Origin: Streptomyces liangshanensis
GTDB lineage: Bacteria > Actinomycetota > Actinomycetes > Streptomycetales > Streptomycetaceae
Direction of reading: 5' to 3'
DNA length: 64,000 bases
NCBI RefSeq assembly: GCF_011694815.1
Contig: NZ_CP050177.1
Coordinates: 2,903,001 to 2,967,000 of the forward strand
Position numbers and translations under genes: made by a program. This document shows, piece after piece, positions 25,112 to 33,402 of the stretch; the stretch's first letter is position 1, and each line of letters starts with the position of its first letter. The notes beneath the pieces were generated by a model. That model saw only the letters and a list, made by a program, of their open reading frames with translations, searched no databases and was not told the DNA's origin.

Positions 25112-26437
25112 TCACAGCTCGCCCATGCGGCGGATGACGGGGGCCACGCGCTGCACGCCGTGCCGGTAGGCGCCGCGCGCCGCTCCCCGTACGGCTTCGC
25201 GCACCGCGCGCCGCATCCGGGAGTTGTCGGCCGGCTCGGTCCTGGCGCCGGGCAGCGGGGTGCCGTCGGCGGCGAGGTGGTAGCGGGCGAGCAGGGGCGG
25301 CAGGTATCCGGGGGCGGTGGTGGCCGTGTAGTACGGGCGCAGCCGCGGCAGTCCGGGGGCGTCGAGCAGCTCCTCGACGTGCGCGCGGGCCTCGTCGAAG
25401 GCCGTCTCGTACGCGCCGTCGGCGGCGGCGACACCCTGCCGGCCGGCCCAGACGGCGTCGGCCTCCGGGCGGTACCCGCCGTCGAGCTGGTCCCAGGACG
25501 CGAGGCATCCGGAGCCGATGAAGTGGTGGTTGCCCAGCGGCTCACGGATGCCGAGGTCGGTGAGGATCGCGGTGGGGATGCGCCGGTGCAGCGATTCGAG
25601 CGCGGCGGTCGAGGAGACGGTGACCAGCAGGTCGGTGCGGTCCAGGACCTCGCCCATGTGCCCGTACACGAGCTTGAAGTTGGGCGGGAGGCCGCCGGGC
25701 AGCCGCTCGGCGAGCTTCTGGTACGGGAACTCCTCGATGTGCGTGGTCTGTTCGCCGGGCTTGCTGCGCAGCTTGAGGAGCACCTCGCGGCCCGGGTGGA
25801 GGCGGGCGTGCTCGGCGAGGCGCTTGAGGACGTACGTACGGTCGGCGCGGCTCACCGGTACGGACGGCTGGGCGGCGAAGACGACGGTGTCGCGGCCCTC
25901 CTCGGGCACGTAGCGGGCGCCGGCGAGGAAGGGCAGGGCGGCCTCGGTGACCGAGGAGGCGTCGGCGCCGACCCCTTCGTACACGTCGCGGAACCGCTCG
26001 GCGTCGTAACGGGAGTTGGCGAGGACGATGTCGGCGCCGTGGCGCAGGAGGAGTCCGTCGGACAGCTTCTCGTAGACCACGCCGACGTATCCGGTGACAA
26101 CTAGGGGGCGGCGGGGCAGTTCGAGGGCCGCTATTCCGTGCAGCATCGCCTGGACGGCTCCGCCGACGAGGGCGAGGACGACGACGTCGTACGACTCGTT
26201 CCGCAGGTGCGTCAGGAATTCGACACCGGTCATTTCACGCGGGGCGTCCAATTCGGCGCCCACTTCGGCGAGCTGTCGGGCGGTGGGCGTGGCTCGGCCG
26301 CGCAGCAAGAACCCGCTGAGCTCGGTGTCGCGCTTTTCGGGGGCGATGCGGCGCGCGGTGAGCGAGCCCCATTTCCACCGGGTGTCCGAGTCGGCGAGCA
26401 CTGCGACCCGGACGGCGTGACTGGTACGTGATGGCAC
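25112..26437 (-). CDS. DUF6716-type putative glycosyltransferase
   Basis: 441-aa protein that heads the - strand nonulosonate operon. The N-terminus VRVAVLADSDTRWKWGSLTA, then VVVLALVGGAVQAMLHGIAAL, VVTGYVGVVYEKLSDGLLLR, DIVLANSRYDAERFRDVYEG, VLLKLRSKPGEQTTHIEEFP and LLVTVSSTAALESLHRRIPT are consistent with a GT-B-like fold (two Rossmann halves, nucleotide-sugar site in the C-terminal SST region). The C-terminus is Arg-rich and amphipathic (RRAVREAVRGAARGAYRHGV), probably for membrane association. GTG 26437 is chosen; the upstream 187 bp are shared with the divergent GT2 gene. Family assignment is by resemblance and the donor is inferred from its neighbours. Confidence 0.7.
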   Translation of the reverse strand: MPSRTSHAVRVAVLADSDTRWKWGSLTARRIAPEKRDTELSGFLLRGRATPTARQLAEVGAELDAPREMTGVEFLTHLRNESYDVVVLALVGGAVQAMLHGIAALELPRRPLVVTGYVGVVYEKLSDGLLLRHGADIVLANSRYDAERFRDVYEGVGADASSVTEAALPFLAGARYVPEEGRDTVVFAAQPSVPVSRADRTYVLKRLAEHARLHPGREVLLKLRSKPGEQTTHIEEFPYQKLAERLPGGLPPNFKLVYGHMGEVLDRTDLLVTVSSTAALESLHRRIPTAILTDLGIREPLGNHHFIGSGCLASWDQLDGGYRPEADAVWAGRQGVAAADGAYETAFDEARAHVEELLDAPGLPRLRPYYTATTAPGYLPPLLARYHLAADGTPLPGARTEPADNSRMRRAVREAVRGAARGAYRHGVQRVAPVIRRMGEL

Positions 26438-26624
26438 GTCGTGGACGTTAGGAAGCCAACTCGTTGGTCTGCCCAACTCAACGGAAACGAAGGGTTAACA
26501 GAACACCTAAGGATGGGGGCGCCGAATTGCGGTCGTACTAATTCACCGTTCCGGTGCGCGCCGTTCATCTCACGTCCCCCCGGAAGTCAGGGGGAGTGGT
26601 CAGCCGACCTCTAGCGTCGGGCGG
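26438..26624. promoter_or_regulatory. Divergent promoter region of the nonulosonate polymer locus
   Basis: A 187-bp intergenic region with clearly lower GC (for example CGAAGGGTTAACAGAACACC and GTCGTACTAATTCACCG) lies between divergently transcribed glycosyltransferase genes. It contains CCAAC-TC-GTTGG (26456-26467), a short dyad, and a direct repeat of CCAACTC at 26456 and 26473. These could be a regulator site; no known consensus was matched. Confidence 0.45.
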
Positions 26625-27605
26625 GTGGTCAAGCTCTCCGTCGTCGTGCCGTTCTACAACGTGCAGACATATGCTCCCGAAACACTCAGAAGCCTCCGCG
26701 CGAACGCAAGGGAGGACTTCGAGTTCATCCTCGTCGACGACTGTTCGTCCGACGAGACACCCGGGATACTCGCCCGGGCGGAGCGTGATCTCCCGGGGGC
26801 GGTCGTCCTCAGGCACGAGCGCAACAGTGGACTGGCCACCGCGCGGAACACCGGCATCGACGCGGCACGCGGCGAGTACGTCACCTTCCTCGACGGTGAC
26901 GACTGGGTCGCTCCCGGCCACTACTCCCGCCTGGTCGCCGCCGCCGAGGGCCTCGGGACCGACTTCGTCCGTACCGACCACGTGCAGTTCACCGGCACGA
27001 CGCGCACGATCCACCGCGTCCCGGTGGCCCGGCGCGACGAGGCGCTGGACCCGCGGGAGGCGATCCTGCCCGCCGACCGCTCCACGTCCGTCGACTATCC
27101 GTACGCCTGGGCCGGCATCTGCCACCGGCGCCTCGTCGACCGCGGTCTCGTGCGTTTCACCGACGGGCTGCGGACGGCGGAGGACCGGCCGTGGATCTGG
27201 CGGCTGCACCGCGAGGCCGAGTCCTTCGCGGTGGTCGGCCTGCTCGGGATCTTCTACCGGCGCGGCGTCGCCTCGTCGCTGACACAGATCGGTGACGTAC
27301 GGCAACTCGACTACATCCGCGCCTTCGACCAGGTCATCGAGGAGATCTCGAAGGACCGCGAGGCCGACCGGTTCATGCTCAAGGCCGTCCGCACCTACTG
27401 CGCGATCATCTCCCACCACCTGGGATCCACCGACCGGTACGAGCCGTCCGTGGCGCGCAAGCTGCGTTCCCTGAGCGCGGGCGCGCTGAGACGGCTGCCG
27501 CAGGACGTCCTCAACGAGGCGCTGAACTCGATGGACCTGGAGCGTTCGACCCGGCTGCGACGGCTGCGCCGGCGGACGATGCCCGCGGGAAAGGCGGCCG
27601 CGTGA
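26625..27605 (+). CDS. Family 2 glycosyltransferase
   Basis: 326-aa GT-A fold glycosyltransferase. Motifs: VKLSVVVPFYNVQTYAPETL, DFEFILVDDCSSDETPGIL, HERNSGLATARNTGIDAARG and the DxD region VTFLDGDDWVAPGHY. The C-terminal ~110 residues are helical and basic (LRSLSAGALRRLPQD, RLRRLRRRTMP). Starts at GTG 26625 and overlaps the following polysialyltransferase-like gene by 4 bp. It probably adds a sugar (a hexose such as Gal, by analogy with Gal-Kdn polymers; inference) in the cell-wall glycopolymer made by this locus. Confidence 0.88.
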   Translation: MVKLSVVVPFYNVQTYAPETLRSLRANAREDFEFILVDDCSSDETPGILARAERDLPGAVVLRHERNSGLATARNTGIDAARGEYVTFLDGDDWVAPGHYSRLVAAAEGLGTDFVRTDHVQFTGTTRTIHRVPVARRDEALDPREAILPADRSTSVDYPYAWAGICHRRLVDRGLVRFTDGLRTAEDRPWIWRLHREAESFAVVGLLGIFYRRGVASSLTQIGDVRQLDYIRAFDQVIEEISKDREADRFMLKAVRTYCAIISHHLGSTDRYEPSVARKLRSLSAGALRRLPQDVLNEALNSMDLERSTRLRRLRRRTMPAGKAAA

Positions 27606-28999
27606 TGACGTACTCCCCCTCGACCTCCGCCTTCACGTCCACGTCCACCGCGCTGCCCGGCGACCGGCCGACCACGCAGATCTTCTGCGTGTCCACGCTG
27701 TACGGGGCCGCCACCCTGGCCGCCGCGATCGACGCCGGTCTGTTCCGCCCGGCCGCCCGTCGCCTGCTGGTCGTCTGCAACAACGCGGCCTCGCCCGAAC
27801 TGCACCCCGGCGTCGACCGGATGCCGGGCTTCGGGACGCTGCGCGACCGCTTCGACGACATCGTGTCGTGGAACGAGACCATCGCGCCCTTCCACCCGAA
27901 GAGCTGGGCCCCCCGGTCCGGCGACGTCCCGCTGTGGGAACGCCACCTGCGGCTCGCCTGGGCGCTCGGCGACGACCGGGTGGAGGTGACCGTCGAGTCG
28001 ATCCAGGTCAACCCCGCCCTCGCGATCGCGGAGATCTTCACGGGCGCGCCGCTCACGGTGTACGCGGACGGCCTGATGAGTTACGGCCCCACCCGCTCGA
28101 AGATCGACCCGCTGATCGGCGGCCGGGTGCGCCGGCTCCTGCACCTGGATCTCGTACCCGGCCTCGCACCGCTGCTCCTCACGGAGTTCGGCGTCGAGGC
28201 GGAGCTGGTGCCCTCCGAGGAGTTCCGGCGGGTGCTGGAAGGTCTGGCGGACGCGGCGGAGGACATCGGGACGCCCTCGGTGGCTCCCGCCCTGATCCTC
28301 GGCCAGTACCTCTCCGCGCTGTCCGTCCTCACCCCCCAGGAGGAGGAGGAACTGCACGTCGAGATGGTGCGCGGCGCCGCCGCCCTCGGCCATACGCGGG
28401 TGGTGTTCAAGCCGCATCCGGCCGCTCCCGCCGCGTGGTCGGGCCTGCTCGCCGACGAGGCGGAGAAGGCCGGGATCGAGCTGACGGTGTTCGACAGCCC
28501 GGTCCTCGCGGAGGTGCTGTACCAGCGGCTCAAGCCGGCGCTGGTGATCGGCTGCTTCTCGACGGCGCTGTTCACCGCGTCCGCGTTCTTCGGCCTCCCG
28601 GTGGCCAGGACCGGAACGGCCGGCCTGCTGGAGCGGCTCTCGCCGTACCAGAACAGCAACCGCGTGCCGGTGACGATCGTGGACGCGCTGGTGACACCGC
28701 TGGACGACGACGGTTCGTTCGAACCGGAGGCCCGGATCGGCGAGCTGGTCACCGCCGTCGGGTACACCATGCAGCCGCAGATCCACCCGGGGCTGCGTCC
28801 CGCGGCGGAGGCGTACCTCTCCCGGCACCTGGACGAGCGGACGTGGCGCTTCTTCAAGCGCCGCCGCCTCACCGGGCTCGGGCTGCCGGGCGGGATCCCC
28901 GCGCAGTTCGCCGGGATCCCGCGCAACGCGACGGCACGGCGCATGGTGCGGCGGGCGCGGAAGCTGCGGCAGACGGTGCTGCGGGCGGGACCGAGGTAG
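27602..28999 (+). CDS. Polysialyltransferase-family glycosyltransferase
   Basis: 465-aa enzyme resembling the bacterial alpha-2,8-polysialyltransferase family (PF07388). N-terminal Rossmann part: QIFCVSTLYGAATLAAAID and RLLVVCNNAASPEL. The diagnostic nucleotide-binding part is ALILGQYLSALSVLTPQEEE, then HTRVVFKPHPAAPAAWSGLL (HP motif) and VIGCFSTALFTASAFFGLPV (Ser-Thr motif). The C-terminus is Arg-rich. GTG 27602 overlaps the GT2 stop; ATG 27605 is the adjacent alternative. With the - strand synthase and cytidylyltransferase it supports a polymer containing CMP-activated nonulosonic acid. Confidence 0.82.
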   Translation: MMTYSPSTSAFTSTSTALPGDRPTTQIFCVSTLYGAATLAAAIDAGLFRPAARRLLVVCNNAASPELHPGVDRMPGFGTLRDRFDDIVSWNETIAPFHPKSWAPRSGDVPLWERHLRLAWALGDDRVEVTVESIQVNPALAIAEIFTGAPLTVYADGLMSYGPTRSKIDPLIGGRVRRLLHLDLVPGLAPLLLTEFGVEAELVPSEEFRRVLEGLADAAEDIGTPSVAPALILGQYLSALSVLTPQEEEELHVEMVRGAAALGHTRVVFKPHPAAPAAWSGLLADEAEKAGIELTVFDSPVLAEVLYQRLKPALVIGCFSTALFTASAFFGLPVARTGTAGLLERLSPYQNSNRVPVTIVDALVTPLDDDGSFEPEARIGELVTAVGYTMQPQIHPGLRPAAEAYLSRHLDERTWRFFKRRRLTGLGLPGGIPAQFAGIPRNATARRMVRRARKLRQTVLRAGPR

Positions 29000-29029
29000 G
29001 CCGGACCCGCCCGGCGGGCCCCTGCGGAG

Positions 29030-29692
29030 CTACGCGCTGCTCACCGTGAGCTTCACCGCGAAGCCCAGGAACAGGGCGCCCGCCGCCGTCGTCGCACCCG
29101 CCGAGAGGCGCTTGCGGCGGCGGAAGGCGGCGGCGAGCCGCGTACCGCCGAAGATCAGGGCCGAGAGGTAGAGCGCGCTGGCGACGTTCGCCAGGACGCC
29201 CAGCAGGACGAACGACAGGGCCGGGTGCGCGTACTCCGGGTCGACGAACTGCACGAAGAACGAGATGAAGAACAGGATCGCCTTGGGGTTGAAGAGGCTG
29301 ATCAGCAGGGCCCTGCGGTACGGCCGCTCCACCGCCTCCGGCGCCGCCCCGGTGGCGTCCGCCGCCGCCTCGTCGGACCGCTCGTGGCGGCTGCGCCACA
29401 GCGCCCGGGCCGCGCGCAGCATCCCGACCGCGAGCCACGTCAGATAGCCGGCGCCCGCGTACTTCACGATCCCGAAGAGCAGCGGATTGCCCTGGAGGAG
29501 CGAGGCGACGCCCGCGGCGGACAGCACCATGAGCACGGTGTCGCCGCACCAGACGCCCATGGCCGCCCGGTAGCCGACGCGGACCCCGCGCCGGGCCGCG
29601 ACGGACAGGACGTACAGCGAGTTCGGTCCTGGGAGCAGGACGATCAGCACAAGGCCGACCAGGTACGTCGGCAGATCCGTGACACCCAACAT
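29030..29692 (-). CDS. LysE/RhtB-family amino acid exporter
   Basis: 220-aa membrane exporter with about 6 TM segments. Family signature near the N-terminus: LVGLVLIVLLPGPNSLYVLS followed by AARRGVRVGYRAAMGVWCGD. Later KYAGAGYLTWLAVGMLRAA and FNPKAILFFISFFVQFVDP match the LeuE/RhtB branch. A 25-residue hydrophilic loop rich in Ala/Asp/Glu separates the two halves. ATG 29692 begins directly at TM1. Divergent from the lipoprotein L,D-transpeptidase gene. The exported amino acid cannot be deduced. Confidence 0.9.
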   Translation of the reverse strand: MLGVTDLPTYLVGLVLIVLLPGPNSLYVLSVAARRGVRVGYRAAMGVWCGDTVLMVLSAAGVASLLQGNPLLFGIVKYAGAGYLTWLAVGMLRAARALWRSRHERSDEAAADATGAAPEAVERPYRRALLISLFNPKAILFFISFFVQFVDPEYAHPALSFVLLGVLANVASALYLSALIFGGTRLAAAFRRRKRLSAGATTAAGALFLGFAVKLTVSSA

Positions 29693-29834
29693 GAGCGCGA
29701 GTCTCGCAGACCCGTTCGTGTGCGCGCATCCGGGTTCCCGGGCGCCGCCGGGAAGCCTCCGGGTGTGAAGCGGTTTCTTTTCGGGGAGTTGCCCCAGGAC
29801 TTCATGACTCAGAGGGAGAAACAGGGGAGCGACG

Positions 29835-30818
29835 ATGCTCAGGACCTCCGCACTGCGCAGAGGGCTCGCGGCGGCGGCCGTGCTGGCCGTGGGTGCCGGC
29901 TGTACGGTCGGGCCGGGCGGCGACCGGCCGGCCGGGGCGGACGGCAAGCCGGGCGGCGGCGCGGGGGCGCTCGTCACCCCCGGGCCCGGGTCGTCGTCGG
30001 TCTCCGCGCCGCCCAGGCCGTCGAAGAATCCGGCCGCCCGGCCGGGCGGGGCCCGGACGAGCCCGGCGGCCTCCCCCGCCGCTTCCGCTTCTGCCTCCGC
30101 TTCCGCTTCCGCGCGCGAGCCGTCCACCCGTACGCCGTCGGCCCGTACCCCGTCCGCCCGTACCGCCTCGCCCGGCGCGGCGCGGCCGAGGACGGTGCTG
30201 GCGAGCGGCGCCACGAGCGACCAGGTGCGGGAACTCCAGGCGAGGCTGCGGCAGGCCGGCCACTTCGACCGCACACCGACGGGGTACTACGGCACGCTCA
30301 CGGCGGCGGCCGTCTCGTCCTTCCAGGGCGGGCGCGGGCTGTCCCGTACCGGTACGACGGACGTCGTCACGTGGCGGAAGCTGCTGGGGACGACGCGGAA
30401 GCCGACCCGCGACGAGCTGTGGCCGCCGACGGAACGGCCGGTCGCGGCGCCCGATCCGCGGTGCCTGAAGGGGCGGGTGCTGTGCGTCAGCAAGAACAGC
30501 CGCACGCTGTCGTGGATGGTCGACGGGAGGCGTGTGTCGACGATGGACGTGCGCTTCGGTTCGCAGTACACACCGACGCGCGAGGGCACGTTCACGGTGT
30601 ACTGGAAGTCCCGGCACCACGTCTCGACGCTGTACGACACCGCGATGCCGTACGCGATGTTCTTCAGCGGCGGCCAGGCGGTGCACTTCTCGGCGGACTT
30701 CGCGGCCCGCGGCTACTCCGGCGCCTCGCACGGCTGCGTCAACGTCCGCGACGAGGCGAAGATCGCGTCCCTGTTCGCCCAGGTCCAGACCGGCGACAAG
30801 GTAGTCATCTACTGGTAG
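29835..30818 (+). CDS. Lipoprotein L,D-transpeptidase with peptidoglycan-binding domain
   Basis: 327-aa cell-wall cross-linking enzyme anchored as a lipoprotein. The signal ends in AVLAVGAGC (acylated Cys23). A long Pro/Ser/Ala/Arg linker (residues ~30-115, with SARTPSART repeats and alternating Ala-Ser) spans the wall. It is followed by a peptidoglycan-binding_1 domain (SDQVRELQARLRQAGHFDRT) and the YkuD domain ending in GYSGASHGCVNVRD with His299 and nucleophile Cys301. The ATG has AGGGGAG 6 nt upstream. It differs from the secreted homologue at 10682-11377 in being tethered and having the long linker. Confidence 0.92.
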   Translation: MLRTSALRRGLAAAAVLAVGAGCTVGPGGDRPAGADGKPGGGAGALVTPGPGSSSVSAPPRPSKNPAARPGGARTSPAASPAASASASASASAREPSTRTPSARTPSARTASPGAARPRTVLASGATSDQVRELQARLRQAGHFDRTPTGYYGTLTAAAVSSFQGGRGLSRTGTTDVVTWRKLLGTTRKPTRDELWPPTERPVAAPDPRCLKGRVLCVSKNSRTLSWMVDGRRVSTMDVRFGSQYTPTREGTFTVYWKSRHHVSTLYDTAMPYAMFFSGGQAVHFSADFAARGYSGASHGCVNVRDEAKIASLFAQVQTGDKVVIYW

Positions 30819-30922
30819 TAGATCGCTTCCGTCGGTCTTCGACCGCGACCATCAATTGAGCAACCCCCACCGGCGGCAACCACATCCGCGAAAGCGGGCG
30901 CCGTCTTAGGCGCAAAGAAAGG

Positions 30923-30961
30923 GGCGCGGGCGGGACCGGGGGAACGTGTCCCGCCCGCGCC
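30923..30961 (+). terminator. Terminator of lipoprotein L,D-transpeptidase gene
   Basis: A 14-bp perfect inverted repeat GGCGCGGGCGGGAC (30923-30936) / GTCCCGCCCGCGCC (30948-30961) with an 11-nt loop begins 104 nt after the stop. It may also end the - strand gene at 31092. The remainder of the 273-bp gap shows no reading frame of interest. Confidence 0.78.
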
Positions 30962-31091
30962 GATGCGCTGAGCCGAAGGTACGGGGGGAACCCCGGCTCG
31001 TTGCGCGGCCGATGACCAGTCGGCTCACCTACTACTGCGTCATGGTGCGCGAAAACGTCACACCTGATCGTTGATCAGGGGAACGCGCAGG

Positions 31092-32294
31092 TCAGAGCTG
31101 TTCGGAAGCGGTCGGCGCCGGTGTGGGGGGCGGCTCGGGCGGTGTCTCGCGTGGTGTCGCGGACGACTCGGGGGGCACCGGGGAATCGGCGGGTGAGCCC
31201 GGGCCCAACGTCGGGGGGTGCGTGGGGATGTGGGGCTCGTGCGGGTGGTCGGTGGGGTCGGTGGGGTCCGTCGGGCCGGTGGGGTCGGTGGGTGTTCCGT
31301 CGGTGGGGCCGTCGCCGGGGCCCGCCCCGCTCCCCTCCCCCGTACCGTTGCCGTTCTTGACGCCGCCACCGTGTCCGTGACCGTGACCGCGGCCCGGGCC
31401 CTTGCCGCCGCCCTCCCCCGTCGCCTTGACCTCCAGCAGCCAGTCGCAGAAGCGCCGGGCCCGTGCGGGGTCCTTGGCGGCCCGGTCCAGCTCTTCCTTG
31501 CGCGCCTCGTCGAGCTTGCCGTCGCGGTAGGCGAGACAGGCGGCGGCCGTCCTGCTGTACCAGGTGGAGCCCTTGACGCGGGGTGCTCCCGCGGACCAGT
31601 CGTGGTGCTTGCCCACCGGGCCGATCGGCTCCTCCGCGCCGTCACCGCCGTAGGCGCCCCCGCCCCGCGCCGGGGAGGTGGCGACCCCGCGGGACACCGA
31701 GGCGTCGGGGGTGGCCGGTCCCGTACCGCCGCCCATGGTGCCGGCGCCGTCCGCCCGGTCGGAGGGGAGCGGGTGCGGCGACCGCTCTCCCGTGTCCGCG
31801 CCCGCCTCCGTTTCGGCCTCCGCCCGGCCGGAGTGGTGACCGGTGCCGAGTTCGGCGTGCAGCACACCCCCGCCGCCCGCCACGGCCAGCCCGCCGAGGG
31901 CGCAGGCGGCGAGGGTCGCGGCGAGGCTCATCCGCAGGGCGCCGTGCCGCGCCGCGCGCGCGGGGACGGACCCGGGAGCCAGCCGTACCGTCGGCCCCGG
32001 CAGGTCCTGGACCGCGTCACCCACGCCGTTGGCCGACGCGCCGTCCACCGACCCGCCGCCGCGCTCCGCGCGTGTGGTCCGCGCCGCCGCGGCCCGGCGG
32101 TACGCGGCCAGCGCGGCCGCCTCTCCGGGGAGTTCACCACCGTTTGCGTACGTGACGTCCGCCATGTCCCGCAGGGTGTCGGAAAGCTGTTTCGCTCTGC
32201 CGCCGTCGCGGCCGTCGACTGCCTCTGCCCACTCACCGCGCAGGAGTCTTTCCGCCACGTCCCTGTCGAGCCACTGGTCACGCCCGTCGGCCAT
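31092..32294 (-). CDS. Membrane partner (putative anti-sigma factor) of the adjacent ECF sigma
   Basis: 400-aa single-pass protein. The N-terminal ~90 cytoplasmic residues (DQWLDRDVAERLLRGEWAEA, QLSDTLRDMADVTYANGGEL) lack a clear zinc HxxxCxxC motif. A TM follows (LAATLAACALGGLAVAGG, ~residue 125). The external part has a conserved block KGSTWYSRTAAACLAYRDGK, ARARRFCDWLLEV (two Cys) and then Gly/His and Pro/Thr-rich low complexity with TDPTDPT-type repeats. ATG 32294 overlaps the sigma stop as ATGA, so the two are translationally coupled. This position and topology are typical of anti-sigma factors, but the family is not certain. Confidence 0.65.
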   Translation of the reverse strand: MADGRDQWLDRDVAERLLRGEWAEAVDGRDGGRAKQLSDTLRDMADVTYANGGELPGEAAALAAYRRAAAARTTRAERGGGSVDGASANGVGDAVQDLPGPTVRLAPGSVPARAARHGALRMSLAATLAACALGGLAVAGGGGVLHAELGTGHHSGRAEAETEAGADTGERSPHPLPSDRADGAGTMGGGTGPATPDASVSRGVATSPARGGGAYGGDGAEEPIGPVGKHHDWSAGAPRVKGSTWYSRTAAACLAYRDGKLDEARKEELDRAAKDPARARRFCDWLLEVKATGEGGGKGPGRGHGHGHGGGVKNGNGTGEGSGAGPGDGPTDGTPTDPTGPTDPTDPTDHPHEPHIPTHPPTLGPGSPADSPVPPESSATPRETPPEPPPTPAPTASEQL

Positions 32295-33136
32295 CACATG
32301 TCTTTCAGCGTCCGCAGGCGCGAATGCGTCACACCTCCGGACGCCGCGGCTCCCGCCCGTTTGCCGCGCTGCGGCGGAACGATGCCGAGCCCGGCGCTCC
32401 GACCTGCGGCGCCGCGCGGCGCCGTACGGGTCGCCGGGGCGGCCGTTCCCTCGTCCGTGCCCTCGCTCCGGGGGTAAGCGGTTTCCGCGACGGGGTCGAA
32501 ACGGCGGCCTCCGCCCGTACCCCGCCCGAAGCCGCCCTCCCCGCGGTCGCCCCCCGCCGGGTCCTCGATGCCGTCGGCGTCCTCGGCGCCCAGCAGTTCG
32601 GCCAGCCGCTTGAGCCCGCGGTGCGCGGCGGTCCTGACCGCGCCGGGGCGTTTGCCCAGGGTCAGGGCCGCGCTCTTCGCGTCGAGCCCGACGACGACCC
32701 GCAGGACGACGGCCTCGGCCTGGTCCTGGGGCAGTTGGGCGATGAGGGCCATCGTGCGGCCGGTGGAGAGGGCCTCCATCGCCTCGTCCGCGGTGTCGGA
32801 CTCGGCGGGCTGCCCGGTCAGTTCCGTCTCGTCGCCGCCGACGGCGGGCCGCCGGCCGCGCATCCGGATGTGGTCGAGGGCGCGGTTACGGGCGATCCTG
32901 GCGGCCCAGCCGCGGAAGCGGTCGGCGTCGCCGTCGAAGCGGTCGAGGTCGCGGGCGATCTGGAGCCAGGCCTCGGACGTCACGTCCTCGGCGTCGAGAT
33001 CGCCGACGAGCGTGCGTACGTAGCCCAGCAACCGCGGGTGCACGGCGCGGTACACAGTCCGGAACGCGTTCTCGTCCCCGTCCTGTGCCGCGCGCACCGC
33101 GGCGGTCAGCTCCGCGTCGTCCCCCAGCACTCCCAC
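32294..33136 (-). CDS. ECF RNA polymerase sigma factor with disordered C-terminal extension
   Basis: 280-aa sigma factor. Region 2: AAQDGDENAFRTVYRAVHPR and DLDAEDVTSEAWLQIARDLD, RFRGWAARIARNRALDHIRM. Region 4: LIAQLPQDQAEAVVLRVVVG, LDAKSAALTLGKRPGAVRTA. The sigma core ends near residue 185; the last ~95 residues are Gly/Arg/Ala-rich without structure (GGDRGEGGFGRGTGGGRRF), unusual for a ~185-aa ECF protein. Its stop overlaps the start of the putative anti-sigma gene. The 266 bp upstream (33137-33402) contain an A/T-richer block with TTGTACAA (33225-33232) between two ACAACTT repeats, the likely promoter region. Confidence 0.88.
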   Translation of the reverse strand: MGVLGDDAELTAAVRAAQDGDENAFRTVYRAVHPRLLGYVRTLVGDLDAEDVTSEAWLQIARDLDRFDGDADRFRGWAARIARNRALDHIRMRGRRPAVGGDETELTGQPAESDTADEAMEALSTGRTMALIAQLPQDQAEAVVLRVVVGLDAKSAALTLGKRPGAVRTAAHRGLKRLAELLGAEDADGIEDPAGGDRGEGGFGRGTGGGRRFDPVAETAYPRSEGTDEGTAAPATRTAPRGAAGRSAGLGIVPPQRGKRAGAAASGGVTHSRLRTLKDM

Positions 33137-33402
33137 AACCTGTCCTGAAATCGCGGCCGGTCATCACCGCGTCGACCCACGCTGTGCGGCACGCTACGGC
33201 CTGCGCGGGGCCTGCGTCCACAACTTGTACAACCTGCAACAACTTCCTGGCGATATGCGGTGTGACAGAAAACGCACGCATGGCGCTGGTAGGAGTACGG
33301 GGCCGTGATGCGGCTCCGCGGACGACGGCCGGGGCCTCTCCTGTGGGGGGTGGCGGCTCCGGTCGTCGTTCCGGCGAGGGGCCGGCGTGGGGCCGTCGTG
33401 GG

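Noticed and set aside
26438..26624. tRNA or small RNA gene in the AT-richer gap
   Set aside because: No cloverleaf or strong hairpin could be drawn; the region is better explained as a divergent promoter.
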